From Lethocerus indicus (Eukaryota > Arthropoda > Insecta > Hemiptera > Belostomatidae): a stretch of DNA of 64,000 nucleotides. Position numbers and translations under genes: made by a program. Shown here piece by piece: positions 25,601 through 39,600 of this stretch. Under the pieces are notes generated by a model. That model did no database searches, was not told where the DNA came from, and was given only the letters and a program-made list of their open reading frames with translations. The DNA lies in NCBI GenBank assembly GCA_019843655.1, contig JACDQD010000011.1:5374604-5438603 (forward strand), written 5' to 3'. Position 1 is the stretch's first letter. The number at the start of each line of letters is the position of its first letter.

Positions 25601-28232
25601 CCGAAACCTCTGATTGGAGAACAATAGATAAAATTGAACAACGGCGACCGCTTCTCAGTTGTTAACTAGATTATTTATTTAAATAAAGCCCGGGGAAATT
25701 GTCCGCAATGGTTGTTTTGTTAATCGTGCCTTTTGTGCGGCCGAAAATTCAATCGAACCGAGTTTAAAAAACCGGACCTACAAATGAGAACAAAATGGCG
25801 GTGGCTTTATTTGAAAGAGACGAAAACACCTGATTCGGCCATTATTTCGGTTTACATTCGAGATTTTTGCACACAGCGCTGTATAATTAGGATTGTTAGC
25901 TGTACAATCGCTCTAGAATGGAGCCGGAAGGGACCTCGCAGTCGGAAACAGAACGCTCTTTGAGCCCGAGCTACTTTCGGTGCTACTTTTTTGTTTAAAT
26001 AAAATTCTACTTTTAATCTTCGTTTGTCTGTATATCACTGTATGTACACATTAATTAGAATTTCACTGTACACTGTCACCAGAATGCCGGAAAATGCCGG
26101 TGCGTATTTGGCTTACCGACAGAATCCTTTGACTTCCCTCTGACTATTAGGCGGATACCTGGCTTATTAACGATAAGGCTATGGGTCAACGTCAATCCAT
26201 ACTGTCCTCTCAGGCCATAAGCCTACAGAGAGCCTACACAATGTAGGCCCCCGTGTACTGCTCCTGAACCCTTAGAGGATAGAAGGATAGAAGGGCATTT
26301 GAATACACTTCTGCGCTCGCGATTTGTTTCTCTTTGGAGGAAAGCCGTGCGGAAGAGATCCACCCCACTTTGAAGCAAGGAAATGTAATCCATAGAAAGG
26401 CGGGTTACCTCCTCTCATAAAATCCCAGACAAATGGCTGTCCAGTATTGTCAACTATTATTTTCGTTCGTTCAAATGTTAAGGAATGGAGGACATATATT
26501 TCCTTTGTCCGAAATATGGCATACAGTTTTAGTTCTTGGCATCTTCCGAATGATAATGAAATTGAATCCCCCCTGCATTTCTCCTGTCATCTCGTTGGGT
26601 TATCCTAACAAAACCTTTTTCGGCCTCTTGTCGTCCTATACCGACTGAGAAATCAGTTATACTCTCTAGACCTGGAGTTTCAATCCTTTTTTATGACCCA
26701 CACACCAAGAAAAATGTAATATGGTCTCGCACCCCTAAATTAAATCGCACTATGGGAACCTCTGCCTTAAAGTAATAACTTATTTAAGAATATAAGCAAA
26801 TGTGATACATATAGAAAAACATTAAAAAAATTTAAAGGTACATAAATCCTTCAAAAAAATTATTATTCCACTTACAATGCTAACTAACATGGTGCACGCC
26901 ACATCGACTTTCTTTCAAAGTTAAACCTACTAGTGTTCAGGACAATAAAACGCTATGATATCGGAATTTATTATTCACGAGGGAGAATATGGGAGAATGT
27001 GCGGAATGAAATATATCCAATATATCCAAGACCCAAGAGGAAATATTGCTTTCGTCGCGAAATGACACTCGACTAGCAGGAATCGAAAACTGATATTTCA
27101 TTCCATTGGGATATACGTTCCGCCTATGAAGTAATTTATTTGAACTAAACTTGAAAGATGTTTCGCCTCATCTGATACAATCCTTTTCTTGGAATTCCTT
27201 CATTTGAACACTGGCAAGCGGAATCGAGTAATTTTATGTCATCTTCGAACCCCATCGTCTTGTCGGGTTATGAAAGGCCCTACCTACTTGGGGACGGCAG
27301 ACCCGAGTAGTGTATTACCAGTGCCTTAATACTTTTGAAGGCGCTGAAGCAGAACAGGAAAGAGCTCTGGGAGTATGCGGGGAGAGTTTTTGCCCGAGGA
27401 TATCCCTTGACATTTTTTAAAAATTTTGGTTCCGGTTGGCCGTCTTTTTCGACATTGACCTTTCGTTCCAAATTGAATATCTCTCTTGAGGCCCCTAGGC
27501 CTTTCCTCCTAATCGTAAAACGGACACAAGAGCGAACAGAAGCAAGAATCTTTAATGCCAAAAGGAGACCGAGCGCCTTCAAGCTGTGGGATAGTAATCC
27601 CACTGACTAGGACTAGCCAGGCAAATGTTGCACTTCCTAGAAAATTATCAATGTCTTCCAGTCCATTTGGAAAACACAAATAAATTAGTTAAGAAGTAAA
27701 GGTTACAGAACCAGTAGCCATGCAGCATTCTTTCACACATAACAACCAGAAGAGGGACTGAATGACATTTGGCAGTGACTCAGCTACCAGAAAAAGATTT
27801 TACAAGAGACCAAAGCTACACTAAAAAAATTACAAAAAATTATTATTAAAAATAAATATTAAAAACTAGCAAAAATATAGAAAGTTTAATTTAACCAATA
27901 TTTTAGTTTAATGAAAAATGCTGCAATTTCCGTATCATTCGGGGATCCGGTTTCTTGATTGGGTCAACGCACTCCATTATATTTTTACATCACAAAAGCT
28001 TGACACGATAACAAAATATCATTCTGGACCATTTCCCGTTTTCCGGAGCTTTATTTAAATAAATAAGCGATTTAATAATTGACGAGCGGTCGGTGTTGTT
28101 TGTGGCCTCCGGTCCCCGGTTAGAACACACTATCAATTATTCAGGCAGCGAAAGAGACCGTGTAAAACGAAATGGACATTTAATCTGTTGTTGGACCGGA
28201 ATAAATAAAGTCCAGAGGTGAAATAATGAAAC

Positions 28233-28384
28233 CTGTTTTGTGGTCTGCGAGGGGTTGGAATACCGTAGATTTCGTGTGTTTCTGTCTCCTCTAGCTGGTT
28301 TGGTCTTTTGCTAGACCGGTTTCGGTCGCTCGCCATCTTCAGTAGCGGTGTCAGTAACAAAAGTAAAGAAAACAGCTTTATTCA
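28233..28384 (-). repeat. SINE-like repeat, reference copy
   Basis: On the minus strand this reads ACTGAAGATGGCGAGCGACC, then GAAACCGGTCTAGCAAAAGA, then a GAGGAGACAGAAACACACG stretch, and ends in CGCAGACCACAAAACAG. It is flanked by near-identical direct repeats (AAATAATGAAAC at 28221-28232 and GAATTATGAAAC at 28385-28396), so the 152 bp between them look like one insertion. Other copies end at the same 3' sequence, which supports that boundary. A short ORF through it is probably fortuitous or a scrap of a longer element. No A/B boxes of a tRNA promoter are obvious, so the type (SINE or LINE 3' end) is open. Confidence 0.6.
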
Positions 28385-28396
28385 GAATTATGAAAC

Positions 28397-30387
28397 ATTT
28401 AGATGAGCCGAAATAAACAACACTGCAAATTTTGGACGGACGTTTTTATATTCATGGCAACGTACCGCCTGCCGTCTAGTTATTGCGTACATTCGAGACA
28501 AAAATGGTCTGGCACGATGGTTTATTAGCTTTATTAGGTGTCGCACCGCGTATGAACATTTAGCATTCGGGCGCCAATTTTAGCACAACGGTCGGTGGAG
28601 GTTTTTGTACGGGGGCAATGCAATTGCGTCTCCGGCTTTATCCGTAGAGCTTTATTTTCGGCTCGCCTCTCTATTTCGTCCCCGGAGTGTTTCAGGAGGA
28701 ATGAACGCGCCCGGGAGACGTGAAAATGAATTCCGGCAACGCGTGTAAATTGGCCTTTTGCGGGCCGGCGGCGGGGATTACGCGCGGAAGCGACCTCTTT
28801 ACAACAACAGGCTATGATTTAGCCCCCGACCGGAGCGATTGTGCGGCGCTGGCATTTACACCGGTGCCAATTTAGGTTTAATGAGCACGATCCGAAGGGC
28901 CGACGCCCAAGGACCCAATCAAAAAAATTCTCTTACCCCTTGTTTGAACGTGTAGGAAGTGAAGGGCCAAGTTTATTTCCAGACCTATTTCCACATAACA
29001 ATCTGTTTCTTGCTTCATTGCTTGCAAGAAACAAGCAATTTTGTTCTTCCAAAATATAAGAACAGACGAACAATCGATGAGAGGATTGGCGAACTTGATA
29101 GCCAGTCAGCGAGCTAGAAGTGTGTATTCAGTTAAAAAATATATACAATGGGTTTCTACGAAGTATTATTCTTCACGCAAAATGTCTAATACTGCCGGTG
29201 ATAAAAAATTTTGGTGACACCATTCCACAAAACAAGACGAAATAATCCATTAGGACCTGAGAAGCATTATTGACAGAGGTCCAATCATATTTATGAACGA
29301 CAAAATAGGACATCATGTAACGGTTTCCTTCGTGAAGTGCTGTAATAACACATTATGTCGATTGGAATTATTATCCAAGTATAAAAGCTGACAAATAAAA
29401 CACACACACAGAAATAAACAGTCAGAGATTATTAGATTATGAACTCAGAATAGTCGGGGGCGTGCTACCGACCCCGCAAAACTTCGGTGCTATGCGGGCT
29501 TGGCATTAGCGCCCGGTTGACTGACTGTCGGAACAAATCGATACATGAATAAATAATAATTTCCTCACTCTTACTTAAGGAACTTTTAGGCTCCTTGCCT
29601 TGTAAAAAATTCCATCAATATTTTTCGGTTAGTCGAATACTTTAACAGGATTTGTGCTTTAAATTGAAAACGACAAAGAAGCGGGCGTCGCCGTCACGGC
29701 TTTAATAGGTTTAAAAAATTGGGTATTTAAATTTTTAAATCATTGACTAGGCTAACATTCAGATCTGGAACTATTATGATCAATACAATATTGACCGTCT
29801 CAGATACTGTAGGTTCGATTATCCAACATCGTTCTTTTATATATAAAATAAGGAATAAATTATAAAATAATCATTCAAAATGCGCCGCTACTTTCATATT
29901 AAAAATTCTTATCATAATTAATTATTCAAGTATTTTTAATTTCCGTTAAATTAATCTGAATGAATAATCGATTAGAATTCAGAGCCGCCTTTAACTGTTT
30001 GCTTAAACTGTTTTTGAAAGAGTAATAATGTAGAACTCCAAATGATTGGGACCTGGAATTCTGAATAGGGCGATTGCAGATGCAGAGAAAACTACAGTCG
30101 GGTAAACCGAGAGTGGCCCGGAGGCGATAGAAAAGCTTTTGTGATTCCTGCCCTCTATTCGGCTTCCTTTTTTCACCCCTTTGTGACGAAACTATATTAA
30201 AAATGTACACTGCATCAAAGTAAGCAGAGTTTCACCGTGTGCCGTATTCAACGGCGAACTTCGACTGTGTTAGGACTTTCTGTTGGAACGGTCCTGAAAG
30301 TTTAATGTATGCGACAAAGTGACCACGAATAAACATAAATAAAGTTTAAACCTCCGTATCGCCGTTATGTTCCCGTAGAATGGAAAT
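28397..30387. other. No gene recognised
   Basis: A GC-rich patch at 28.55-28.90 kb with ordinary CpG frequency is followed by AT-rich sequence. The structured block at 29.42-29.53 kb is listed separately. No ORF here is recognisable. Confidence 0.6.
29418..29528. other. GC-rich multi-hairpin block
   Basis: ACAGTCAG (29418-29425) and CTGACTGT (29521-29528) form an 8 bp outer inverted repeat. Inside lie consecutive stems: GTCGG/CCGAC (29453-29472) and CCCGCA/TGCGGG (29473-29498), plus an alternative GGGC/GCCC (29496-29513). The core 29453-29515 is strongly GC-rich in AT-rich surroundings. It is consistent with a structured RNA or a small palindromic transposon; no known family was recognised. 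Confidence 0.35.
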
Positions 30388-30620
30388 TCCATCCACGTCA
30401 ACTTCATACTACGTCGACAGCCTTACTCTTCCGTATTTTAATAATATACCTATGCCCACACAACAGCAGTATCTCTACCTTGGGCTCTGTATGGACAAAC
30501 GACTCACGTGAAATCCTCATACCCGTCTGAAAAGACGGGAATCCCAAATTTAGACTGCTGAAAAAAGGACTTCAAAACTTACAATAGTCAACAAATTGAC
30601 AATATACAAACCTATATTGA
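30388..30620 (+). pseudogene. Jockey-like retrotransposon RT fragment (degenerate)
   Basis: Three frames carry consecutive pieces of the end of a Jockey-type reverse transcriptase. These are SIHVNFILRR from 30388; then FNNIPMPTQQQYLYLGLCMD and KRLT, a TGA stop where Trp is expected, and NPHTRLKRRES; then, after another shift, TIVNKLTIYKPILKP. The order and spacing follow the family (IPIP...YLGLHLD-RLTW...NKL-IYK-ILKP). At least two frame shifts and several stops make it a relic. It is a different, more decayed copy than the fragment at 44.7 kb. The following 250 bases are C- and T-rich and may be the element's 3' UTR, but I cannot bound it. Confidence 0.65.
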
Positions 30621-32540
30621 AACCGACGTCGTCATTAAATCCCGATTTCCCAAATTTTATTCCCATTCCACTCATCCCAATCCTCTCGTCTAATCCCTTT
30701 CCTCCATCACATATACATTATCCACCATCGGTGGCTTAAACGCCACTGACCCAGAGATCTCTTCTATAACAAGTCAGGAATTTGTCACCAGTGGGCGATT
30801 TCCTCACCATGTGAACCGTGCCAGGACTATACTTGAATACATTGCGCCTATATAGCATATTGTGCTACAAAAAACAATTGTGAAAAATTATATAATACAA
30901 ACAGCGATTAGGCACTCTGCCATTACTTTAAATTCGGCTTTCTTCGCTGGGTCATTCAGACCTGCCTATTTCCGCCGGAATGGACGAACGTGGGCCGGAG
31001 ATGTGTCCATTAGGCCGATTTTCCATTAGGTACTGCTCCAGCAGTGCCTTCAGAAACTGCGATTGCACATGGTCTATTGACACTCGAACGGGCCCGAAAC
31101 AAGCGATACCGGGCGCCCGAACGGGGCCGACAGTCGGAGCGGAAGCGGTTCTCCATCATATTAAATGTATTCCACTCCACTGAGTGCGTACCGGCATGAA
31201 GTACGCGGATAAGGACTGAACTCAATGTCGCCTACTGCGTACGCATTATTCAGTGACAAATTAGGATATAGTGGCATGGATTGAATGAACCGCTGCAGGT
31301 ACTTCTGAGGTATTTCTGAGAAATAGAAGTTTAGGAAAATCTTTAAAGACAAATATAAATCAACTAACTGTACAAATTCCTGCATCTCAAGAATTTTCCA
31401 ATTCGACGGCGGGCCTTGTTTTCGTCATTTTCGGCGTGACAGCTGTACCTCTGTCGTCGTTAACATCTCGGGGATTGGAGCTGATTAAATCAGTCCGGCT
31501 GGAGGGCCGAGGGGAAAATAACTTAATATTTAACTGCTGTCAGCGCCGCTGTCAACCCCAACCCGGAACAGAGCACTTAAACTAAAACAGCGTTGTCAAA
31601 ACCCGATGAAATTTCAAGTTTTCCATTACTCCATTAGTGTCACACTGTGCCGCCACCGGAGATAAAATCACGTCCCATTAATGACGCGCTCAAACTAAAC
31701 GGAACAAGATCGTTTGAACAGACCGTTTCTAAAATCCCAATTTAGACCACTAGTCGACCGACCAGGAACAATTTCTATTTCGCACTTACCCTGTAGATAA
31801 TAAAAGTCAAATTTGGTTCGTCACCTATGAAAGCCGACGACCGTTCCTAAAAATGGAGGTCTGAATATAGAAAGTAATGGAATATGATGAAAGGTGATAT
31901 TCTATAAGGGATGTGATATGAGGTGAACTGACGAGGCGCCGCCATTCAAACGAAAGGGACCATCTGGGGAGTTGTGAAGTGAGGGGTTGGGTATAAATCC
32001 GATATTAAGATTCCCTGCATTCGATCAGTTTACAACTTCATACTTAATATTTCCCTAATCATAGATCAGTTTTCCACGATGACTGATACGAACGGAGAGA
32101 CAAACGGAGAGGCGTGTTTTTATATGCTATCCTGCGATATAACTTCACATAAATAATATAATTTTTCCCGTATTTTTATCGCTGTAGATGTTTCTCAAAT
32201 TTGTATATTCAATACAAAATTACTATATTTACGGAAAGAAGTTTAAATTACGGGCTAAATACTCCGATGTGGCTCTGTTGTGTTGCATGCAAATGACACG
32301 AGTTATGTGTAATAGCCTTGGCGTTTGTCGCGTGTTAAAACGTACTTCCAAAACTTGCACTATCTGGTGGATTTCTGTAGGTAATAATTACAACCCGAAT
32401 TAACGAAGGTTGGTCTAGAAGCTTCACGAGGCAGAAGAACGGGGAATTCAGGTTTAGGATGATATTGGTGTGCCTCGTCCGTATTTTCTTAAGTCAGAAG
32501 GGGCACACCGTTTACTTCGTTCTTGTGTAGAGATCGTGTA

Positions 32541-32710
32541 GGCTCGGTCTAGCAAAAGACCGTACCAATGAGCGCGTGATAGGACATAGCATTTCTATCT
32601 GAACATGCCTGAGAGCGTGAGATATTATGAAACTGATGATAACTTATGTTTTCTCGATCTTCTGTATCCTCCCGCGGGTTTGGTCTTTTGCTGGGCCGGT
32701 TTCAGTACTG
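32541..32710. repeat. SINE-like repeat, two opposed partial copies
   Basis: A forward piece at 32541-32575 carries CTCGGTCTAGCAAAAGACCG. A reverse piece at 32652-32710 carries GGTTTGGTCTTTTGCTGGGC, then CGGTTTCAG. The arms face each other across about 80 bp, recalling the inverted arrangement of the 50.1 kb copy. No target-site duplication was found. Confidence 0.45.
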
Positions 32711-33239
32711 AGGGCATTCTGTCTTCACTTTTAGTGACTACCGTATTCCAAACCCTAGCAGACCCCAGTGCGCACCCAAATAAAGTAGTCGTTACACTGA
32801 TTGTTTACCACCAGGTTATTTGAAAGGTAACATTTGAGATATATTTTACATTAAATACCGCATGCGTCACCCTGTACACTTGTTTGCGCCGTTTCGAACT
32901 TCAAGCTTAAACATTATTTTCCATCCGACAGGACAGAATGCGATAGGTAACAACAGACATGAAAATGGGCACTTTAGCGCACACTGGGATGACGAATAAA
33001 TATGCGTACAGTCTGGGCTAAAGTGTTATAGAACTGAATAACGGTCTACGTTTTACCAGGCGCTCGGCCATAAATCACTTGATGTTGACACATCCCAAGT
33101 GCCGCCAACGCCCGCCCTAACCGATTAATTTCGTCAATCAAAATTTCTATAGTTAAACCAACTTCGCCCCATTTATTGCTCAAGCGTGAAATGTCCGCTT
33201 AGAAGCGTTAAGCTCACATCAGGTAATAAATTTGTCCGT

Positions 33240-33294
33240 GTATGTGTATATATATACCCATATATACCTTATATATAGATATATATTTTATTTT
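33240..33294 (+). repeat. Imperfect TA-rich simple repeat
   Basis: TATATATATACCCATATATA and following AT alternations. Low complexity only. Confidence 0.7.
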
Positions 33295-35298
33295 CAAATT
33301 GTAGTATAATGACGACAAACAAGGAATACGCTGTATCATTTGGAAATAATTGAGTAGAGCATTCTGCAGGAAAGTTCATCAAATTTCCTATACTACCGTT
33401 TGTTAAATGTAATTTTAATGTTGCCTGGTTCTACCCGGTGATGGCGTTGGGAAAATTAAGAAAACGAGAATTATATTCCCGTCCTTTCTTTCACTTAATT
33501 TAAAAATCTAATGTAGGTTCTACGGTCCTGCGTACTTCACGGGTTTCATTAGAGAAATTTCTGTACTCCTTTTCCGAGATTATTATTCTGTACTGCTTGC
33601 AATATACTGGCCTGAATTACAACCCAACTTTGATCTTTAGGAATACACTTCCGTGCGATGATTACTGTAACAATTTCTGATAGGAATCCATCCAATCGTC
33701 GGGCTATTAAAACCGGCTCCGGGGCGGAGATACGAACCAAAAAATGGTACTATAACACGCGGGCAGTAGGACGGGGTGGGCGAAAGAGGGAAGAATGATG
33801 ACGTCAATTCGTTTGCCTATAGACACAAAGCGATTTATTCAAACTGCACTCCGTCCGATTGAACCCTCGGGAGGAGCGTATTCCAGCCGCTGCTTCTTTT
33901 TGTGAGGCCCCCCTCAAAGAGACGTAATGAGCCCCAGGAGAAGCCCCTTCCCGTACCATCCCCTACATCGTAAAAGGTAGATCCTATTATTAAGCGTTTT
34001 TCTTTGTTGCAACCGAGAAATCCGCCCAACGCAGCACTCGCGGGTTCCCTGCTTCAAAGCGTTCGGGAATGTCACACTTCAGGGTTACACTCTGCGGGTC
34101 AACTTTTAAGTATAGTAACATTAAGTGGGAAATTACCTGGTCAACTGTCAACTATTAAAATCGCTTGATATGTCACTAGTTAAAAAATTGGGACAAAGTG
34201 TAGGACGAATATCAATGAGATTGACAAAGAAACGGTAGAAACATAAAATTGAACCAACTAAATCCGCAGTATCTGAAAACTCTCTAATAACACACACAAT
34301 ACAATTCGACAAGGCAAACCTCCATTCGAGAGAAAACAACTGCTACAGCAGGATTATTAGGGAGGAAATAGAGATAAAAAACTAGTACATGGTACACTAA
34401 TACGGGAACAAATAAGTTATAATCCTAAGAGGATTAAGGACATTTCGCCTTCAGGTATATAGAGGATGATAGAAGCAGTAAGAGTTTCGAAACGAGGGAA
34501 GAACTGAGGGTCCCACTGGAGTTCGCTCTGGTACTCCAGCAACAAGCAATTAGCAGACAAGGGAAAAATCCCGGACTGATAATAACCCAAGTTCATCCCG
34601 CACTAATTACACGATCCCAGCGGAAGTTGGTGATAATAAATTTATTGTACGACCAACTCATCCTGTAAGATTCCGTCCATCTAAACTGCGTGGTCAGCGA
34701 ATTGTTTCATCCGACATCTAAGTTTAATATATCCACAAATTATGTTCAAATCGTGTTTCTTTGTGCCATGAGTCAAGTAACGTGAAATTGTACGTCGCGA
34801 AATACCACGTTTATTCGGTGCCCGTAATTAAAAATGTGGAATGTTCGACGGTACGCGAGAGTGACATGGCTTGAGGGGGGGCAAATTAAAGCTTTGTTCG
34901 GCTCTAATAACGTAGGTAATTTGTGCCCGTGAAGCTATTATCTGCACTGCCGATGCAAAACACTTCATATTAAGGGTATGGGAGCAAGCGAGACTCTGGG
35001 GCGCGGAAGGAAATCTCTGCCTAATTAATGTTTCATGCGACGTTTGCTGTACCGGGGGCCCCCCGTCAAAGGGCAAGGAAATAAACTCCTGTTTCCATTA
35101 TGAACACGATCTGGGCACATTCAATTTACCGTTTATTGCTACGGAAAGTCTGATGATAACTTTTAATTCAGTTATTACGGAGTGGAAGGGATTAATCCCA
35201 TCTAATACCCTTATGTTTCTCTGACCGGAATAGGCATAGAATTGTTCCTAAACTACCTGAGATTTAGCAATTATTAATCTATAATAAACAACATGTAT

Positions 35299-35299
35299 A

Positions 35300-35355
<56 letters not shown>

Positions 35356-35356
35356 T
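35299..35356. repeat. (TA)25 microsatellite in a perfect palindrome
   Basis: Twenty-five TA units at 35303-35352 are flanked by ATAC and GTAT, making one 58 bp palindrome. It is a length-variable microsatellite and a cruciform candidate. Confidence 0.9.
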
Positions 35357-38300
35357 GGGCCATTTTTGTACTGCTTCTGCAAAAAAGGACAGTAATGATT
35401 CTATTGATGCATTTTAAATCAGTACCATTATAGCTTACTTATAATTATTACACTCTTGACATCATTTATTACAACAATAGATTTAGTGTCTATATGAAGT
35501 CAAATAATGTAAAAAGTATGACCGCAAAAGTATGAATGAATAAAAATATAGTTAGATTCTTGGTAGTGTTCCGTTTTATTTGGAGACAATGAATAAATTA
35601 AACATTTTTAGGTTGGCTGTTTTTCGGTAATGGTAAATCTTAATTGGGTAAGAAGGATGTAAGCAGTACGGACCAAGTAGGCAGATAAATCCGGGTCTTC
35701 AATTGGTTTTGCAGAGTACAATGCGATATCGTGCGGAAACGAAAACCGAGAAGAATTTGAAGCGATGGCGGAAATGGCAAACGGTCTCTATTGGATCAAA
35801 TGTTCCATTATATCTGAAGGGCGGGGCTCGCAATAATACATAGGCCGTTATACCAGATGGTACCTGGCTGGGAGGCGGAAATTGGCGTCGCGGTCATCCG
35901 CACGAGTTCCTGCCCCCATCTGCTCTTATCCCTTTATATCTTTTCCGCTATCGTTACGTTGATATTTGTCATTGTTCGCCGCAAATTTCGATCGGTATAT
36001 CGCGTTTAAGATACCCATCGGGTATCTCTTGACTATTCTCCAATTCACTGTCTCAGCTTCTCGCCAAAATCGGTAGCATTCTAGCAGTTTTTTTCTGCGT
36101 TATACCTTTTGTTGAAACTGTTTCAAAACACAAAAAAAGGTGCGTACGAAAATATACGAATAAATGATTCCAAATGTGTGTCCTACCGTATGTCCAGGGC
36201 GTGAGTCGAAAAATAAACTATATAAATAGATGCTCTTAGATTATCTCCTTTGAAAATATTTCTCGTTTGTTATTCCGAACAAATATTTTCTAGCTTTGTG
36301 GACTTTGACAAAAAAAATAATAATATAAAAGTTCATTTCCACAAACTAGGTTCATATTGAGTTCCCACTTCTGCTTGGGTTTCAACGCGCTTTGAGGGGG
36401 TAGGACTTCAGATTCGACAGGCTTTCCCCGTTACGGGTTTTCGCCCCTTCCTCCCCGGGGCGAAGTAATTGCCTGCATTACTCAGACTCAGGCCGCCTCA
36501 TTAAACGGGACCAACAGTCAAATGTCTCCGGGCAAATTCGGCTCCGTCGTTTAGCCGGAAATCGAATCTCAAATGGAGAGCCTCGGGGGTGAGAAATTGC
36601 GCGCGCTATGAGAGTTATTACAGCCTAGCCGTTGCCTCTTCTTCCTTGGCTAAGGACAAAATATTGTCCTTTTGTTAGTCACCGTTTAACAAACGAGACG
36701 ATGCGAGTAATGCGACGATATCGAAACTAATTTATTTTCCTATTCTCATGCTGTTTTGTCGATTAATTGAACTTTGTTTATTACCCACCATTACTGAAAA
36801 CGTTACGGCATGTGTTGTACGGAACTCATACTGAGTCAGAAAATTCGAATGCAAATAATTATATTCCAGAACCTCGACGAACCCCGCCCCGTAAGTACCC
36901 TAAAATAAAAATGTATTTCGATACACGTTAGCAATTGGCCGGGCATTTAATACACGCCCATTTTGCCGAATGAATCACGCGCCCTCTAAGCCCCGTCCTC
37001 ATTCGTTGCAATATCAGAAATGCCGTCCTTTTTTTTACACGGCGGACTCCCCATTCGAATACGCCGCTTCTTCATTATTCTAAGCCCGAAAAATAATCCC
37101 GAGGCGGGAACGAAGCGCCGCGGGTGGAGCGCCGAGAGACGTCGGGAAAAAAACCAAAATAAAATGTGTTTTCATTCGAACACATAAGACATGAAAATAA
37201 CTTTAGTCTACAACAAATCTAGCGCTTAATTAAAAATCTTTCTAGTTTTATAATTATAATCTCAGTCACCTACCGATAATTCACAATACCACCGAGACAA
37301 CTACGTTACCAGTAACTATATATTAATATTAAGTATGTATGTAACTGAATTCAATACAGATAAACAAATTTAAGAATGAAATCGAGGAAAGTTTATCACC
37401 TTTAAATGAGATTTTATTATAAATAATTTTCAGCGCGTAGTATCTCAAATAATTGATCAATTGTATTGTACTGAACATCTCAATTCTCTTATTATATTTG
37501 ACAAGATGGAAGCGCAGAATGCTTTCAGTGCATGCAAGTTCTTGGAAAAGTCTAACCTCGAAGATCTAACCCCAGACAGTAACGAAGGTCGAAAATATGG
37601 GAAATTACGTACTTGAAATGCAAACAGATCCAGGACAATATTTCGAATAAGGGGGCTGTGGGAGCACTTGAGACTGCAGGTAAGGTCATGGGTCGGTGCC
37701 GAGCTTTTGTCGGATTCTCCTCAATTTGCGTCTAAATTTTCTTCGAATCTCGCCCAGACCCGCACCGGCGGAATCAAAGCAAGTGAGAGCGGCTGGGTGG
37801 GAATATCATCTATAGACGTGTACAAGGAGTCGGAGAATAATTAATAGTGTCTCGAGCTGAGCGCGACAGGCGCAGTTCCCTTTGAAGGGGGAAATTTTCC
37901 GGGTCTTTTGTCATTTGGGCTTATTCCTTTCGGCACAAGTTTGTCTTAGGGCCCGAAAATACGGCGCTTTTATTACGGCACGACACTCGAGTTATATGGG
38001 AGGGCGGGGATTGTTCGTGCGGCGGATAAAATGTTAACGACTCGATATAACGCCGGGAATTACGATTGAAGAACGACCCAAGTAGGCTTCGTTACGCTCT
38101 TCTTTATAGAGAAAATTACTCTTCGCACTCGGTTCACCGACGCCGGAATACATATTCGGGGATTTCGGTGAGGTGACATTACCTTTGTTCGGTCGCCTAC
38201 TTTGATGAAATCGCGCTTTTCCAGGATTTCCCGTGCGTATGAAAAGCGCGTTAATCTCATTGAAAATGCGCATAATAATGAGAACCCGGCTAATATATAT

Positions 38301-39600
38301 GCAGATGGAGAATCAAGCCCGCGATATTAGTCTTTAAAATTTGTTAGATCTTAATTACATATTTCTTGATAAAATAGTGGTCAACAGAGTTTTATTTCTC
38401 TACCTCCACTGGAATGCTTAAATATTTTATTACCCGAACTCTTTCTTGCTGATAATTACGTTGTGTTTGATCCTAATATTCAGAGATCTCTAGCTCAAGT
38501 TATCCCATTGTTTGTGAATGTAATGTCTCCATTTTGCTAGCTTTATACGAATTTATGTATACACCCTTCACATGTAAATTTGATAAGGTATTGAATGGCA
38601 TTCTTGGGTGGGATCTCAATTTTCGGACCACAAAATTGATATTTTAAATTCAATGAGTTACAATAAGTCTGTAGCGATATTTCCGAGGAAATAAAGAGCG
38701 TAACTAACATTGCTGCCGAAAAAGATTATTAGTTGTAACCTCAACGAATCCTTAACCACCCGTAGCGGTCTCGAACATTCACACAGTCCGTGGCGCGGGA
38801 CCTTATACCGAATACAACTCAGAGCCGTGGAGGATCGATACCCCATTCCGTCTTCTAAATAGGAAGTTAAGCGTTGGATTAACGAAGCGGTCACCGCCCG
38901 GTAATGAAGCACCAGCCGCCTGACAGGCGTCCAACGGCTCTTGAACCAGGACATATTGGTACAGGAGCGCCGGTGATAGCTCTACAGGTTTGAACTTAAG
39001 ACAAAAATATTCGCGACCTGACTTTCTGCATCTTCTGCCTTCAGGATTGGTAAACGTGTGAAGCTCTCGAAGACGTGTTTAATCTGGGAATGATAAGACT
39101 GAAATTAACGACCGTCCACTAATCTAATCAGCGTGCTGTTGTCTAAGACTATTTGCTCATTAAGTTCTCTATGCTTTCATATCTTATTATACAGTAGGGA
39201 GAGGGAGATAGCGAAACACAAGGGGTTCATGTTAATACTCTCTTAGAATGTCCGCCGCTATTGACAGAAAAGGTGAATTTCCGCGTACGTAAATTGTGCG
39301 CTCTACCTGAGAAGGGTTCCTTTTATAAGGGTTCTATATTTTATTCCGGTTCATAAGGGTTCTTCAGATACAATCGCAACTGCGTTTCTGAATAGTAGGA
39401 TAAATTTTTTGTGACCAGTGACCTTATATTTATCCTTTATTCTTCAGTGAGATTGTAAGCAAATGTTGAAGTAACTCGCTGCACAATTGTTGAAGTGCAC
39501 GAACAAATTTCAATGGACTAATACTCTGTTCGCAATTTATTCAGTTCATTTGACGTTCTGTCGCCAATCCTATCGTGAGGAAATCAACATTCAGGAAGGC

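Larger units (their letters stand above)
19153..28232. other. No gene recognised
   Basis: AT-rich sequence with scattered GC-rich patches (notably 22.6-22.9 kb, where opposite-strand ORFs overlap). A run of nine G is at 20876-20884. The hairpin at 20.07 kb, the GA repeat and the G4 motif are listed separately. Confidence 0.6.

Noticed and set aside
31789..31803. ACCCTGTAGAT resembling the start of miR-10
   Set aside because: Only 11 bases match and the flanks do not fold into a precursor.
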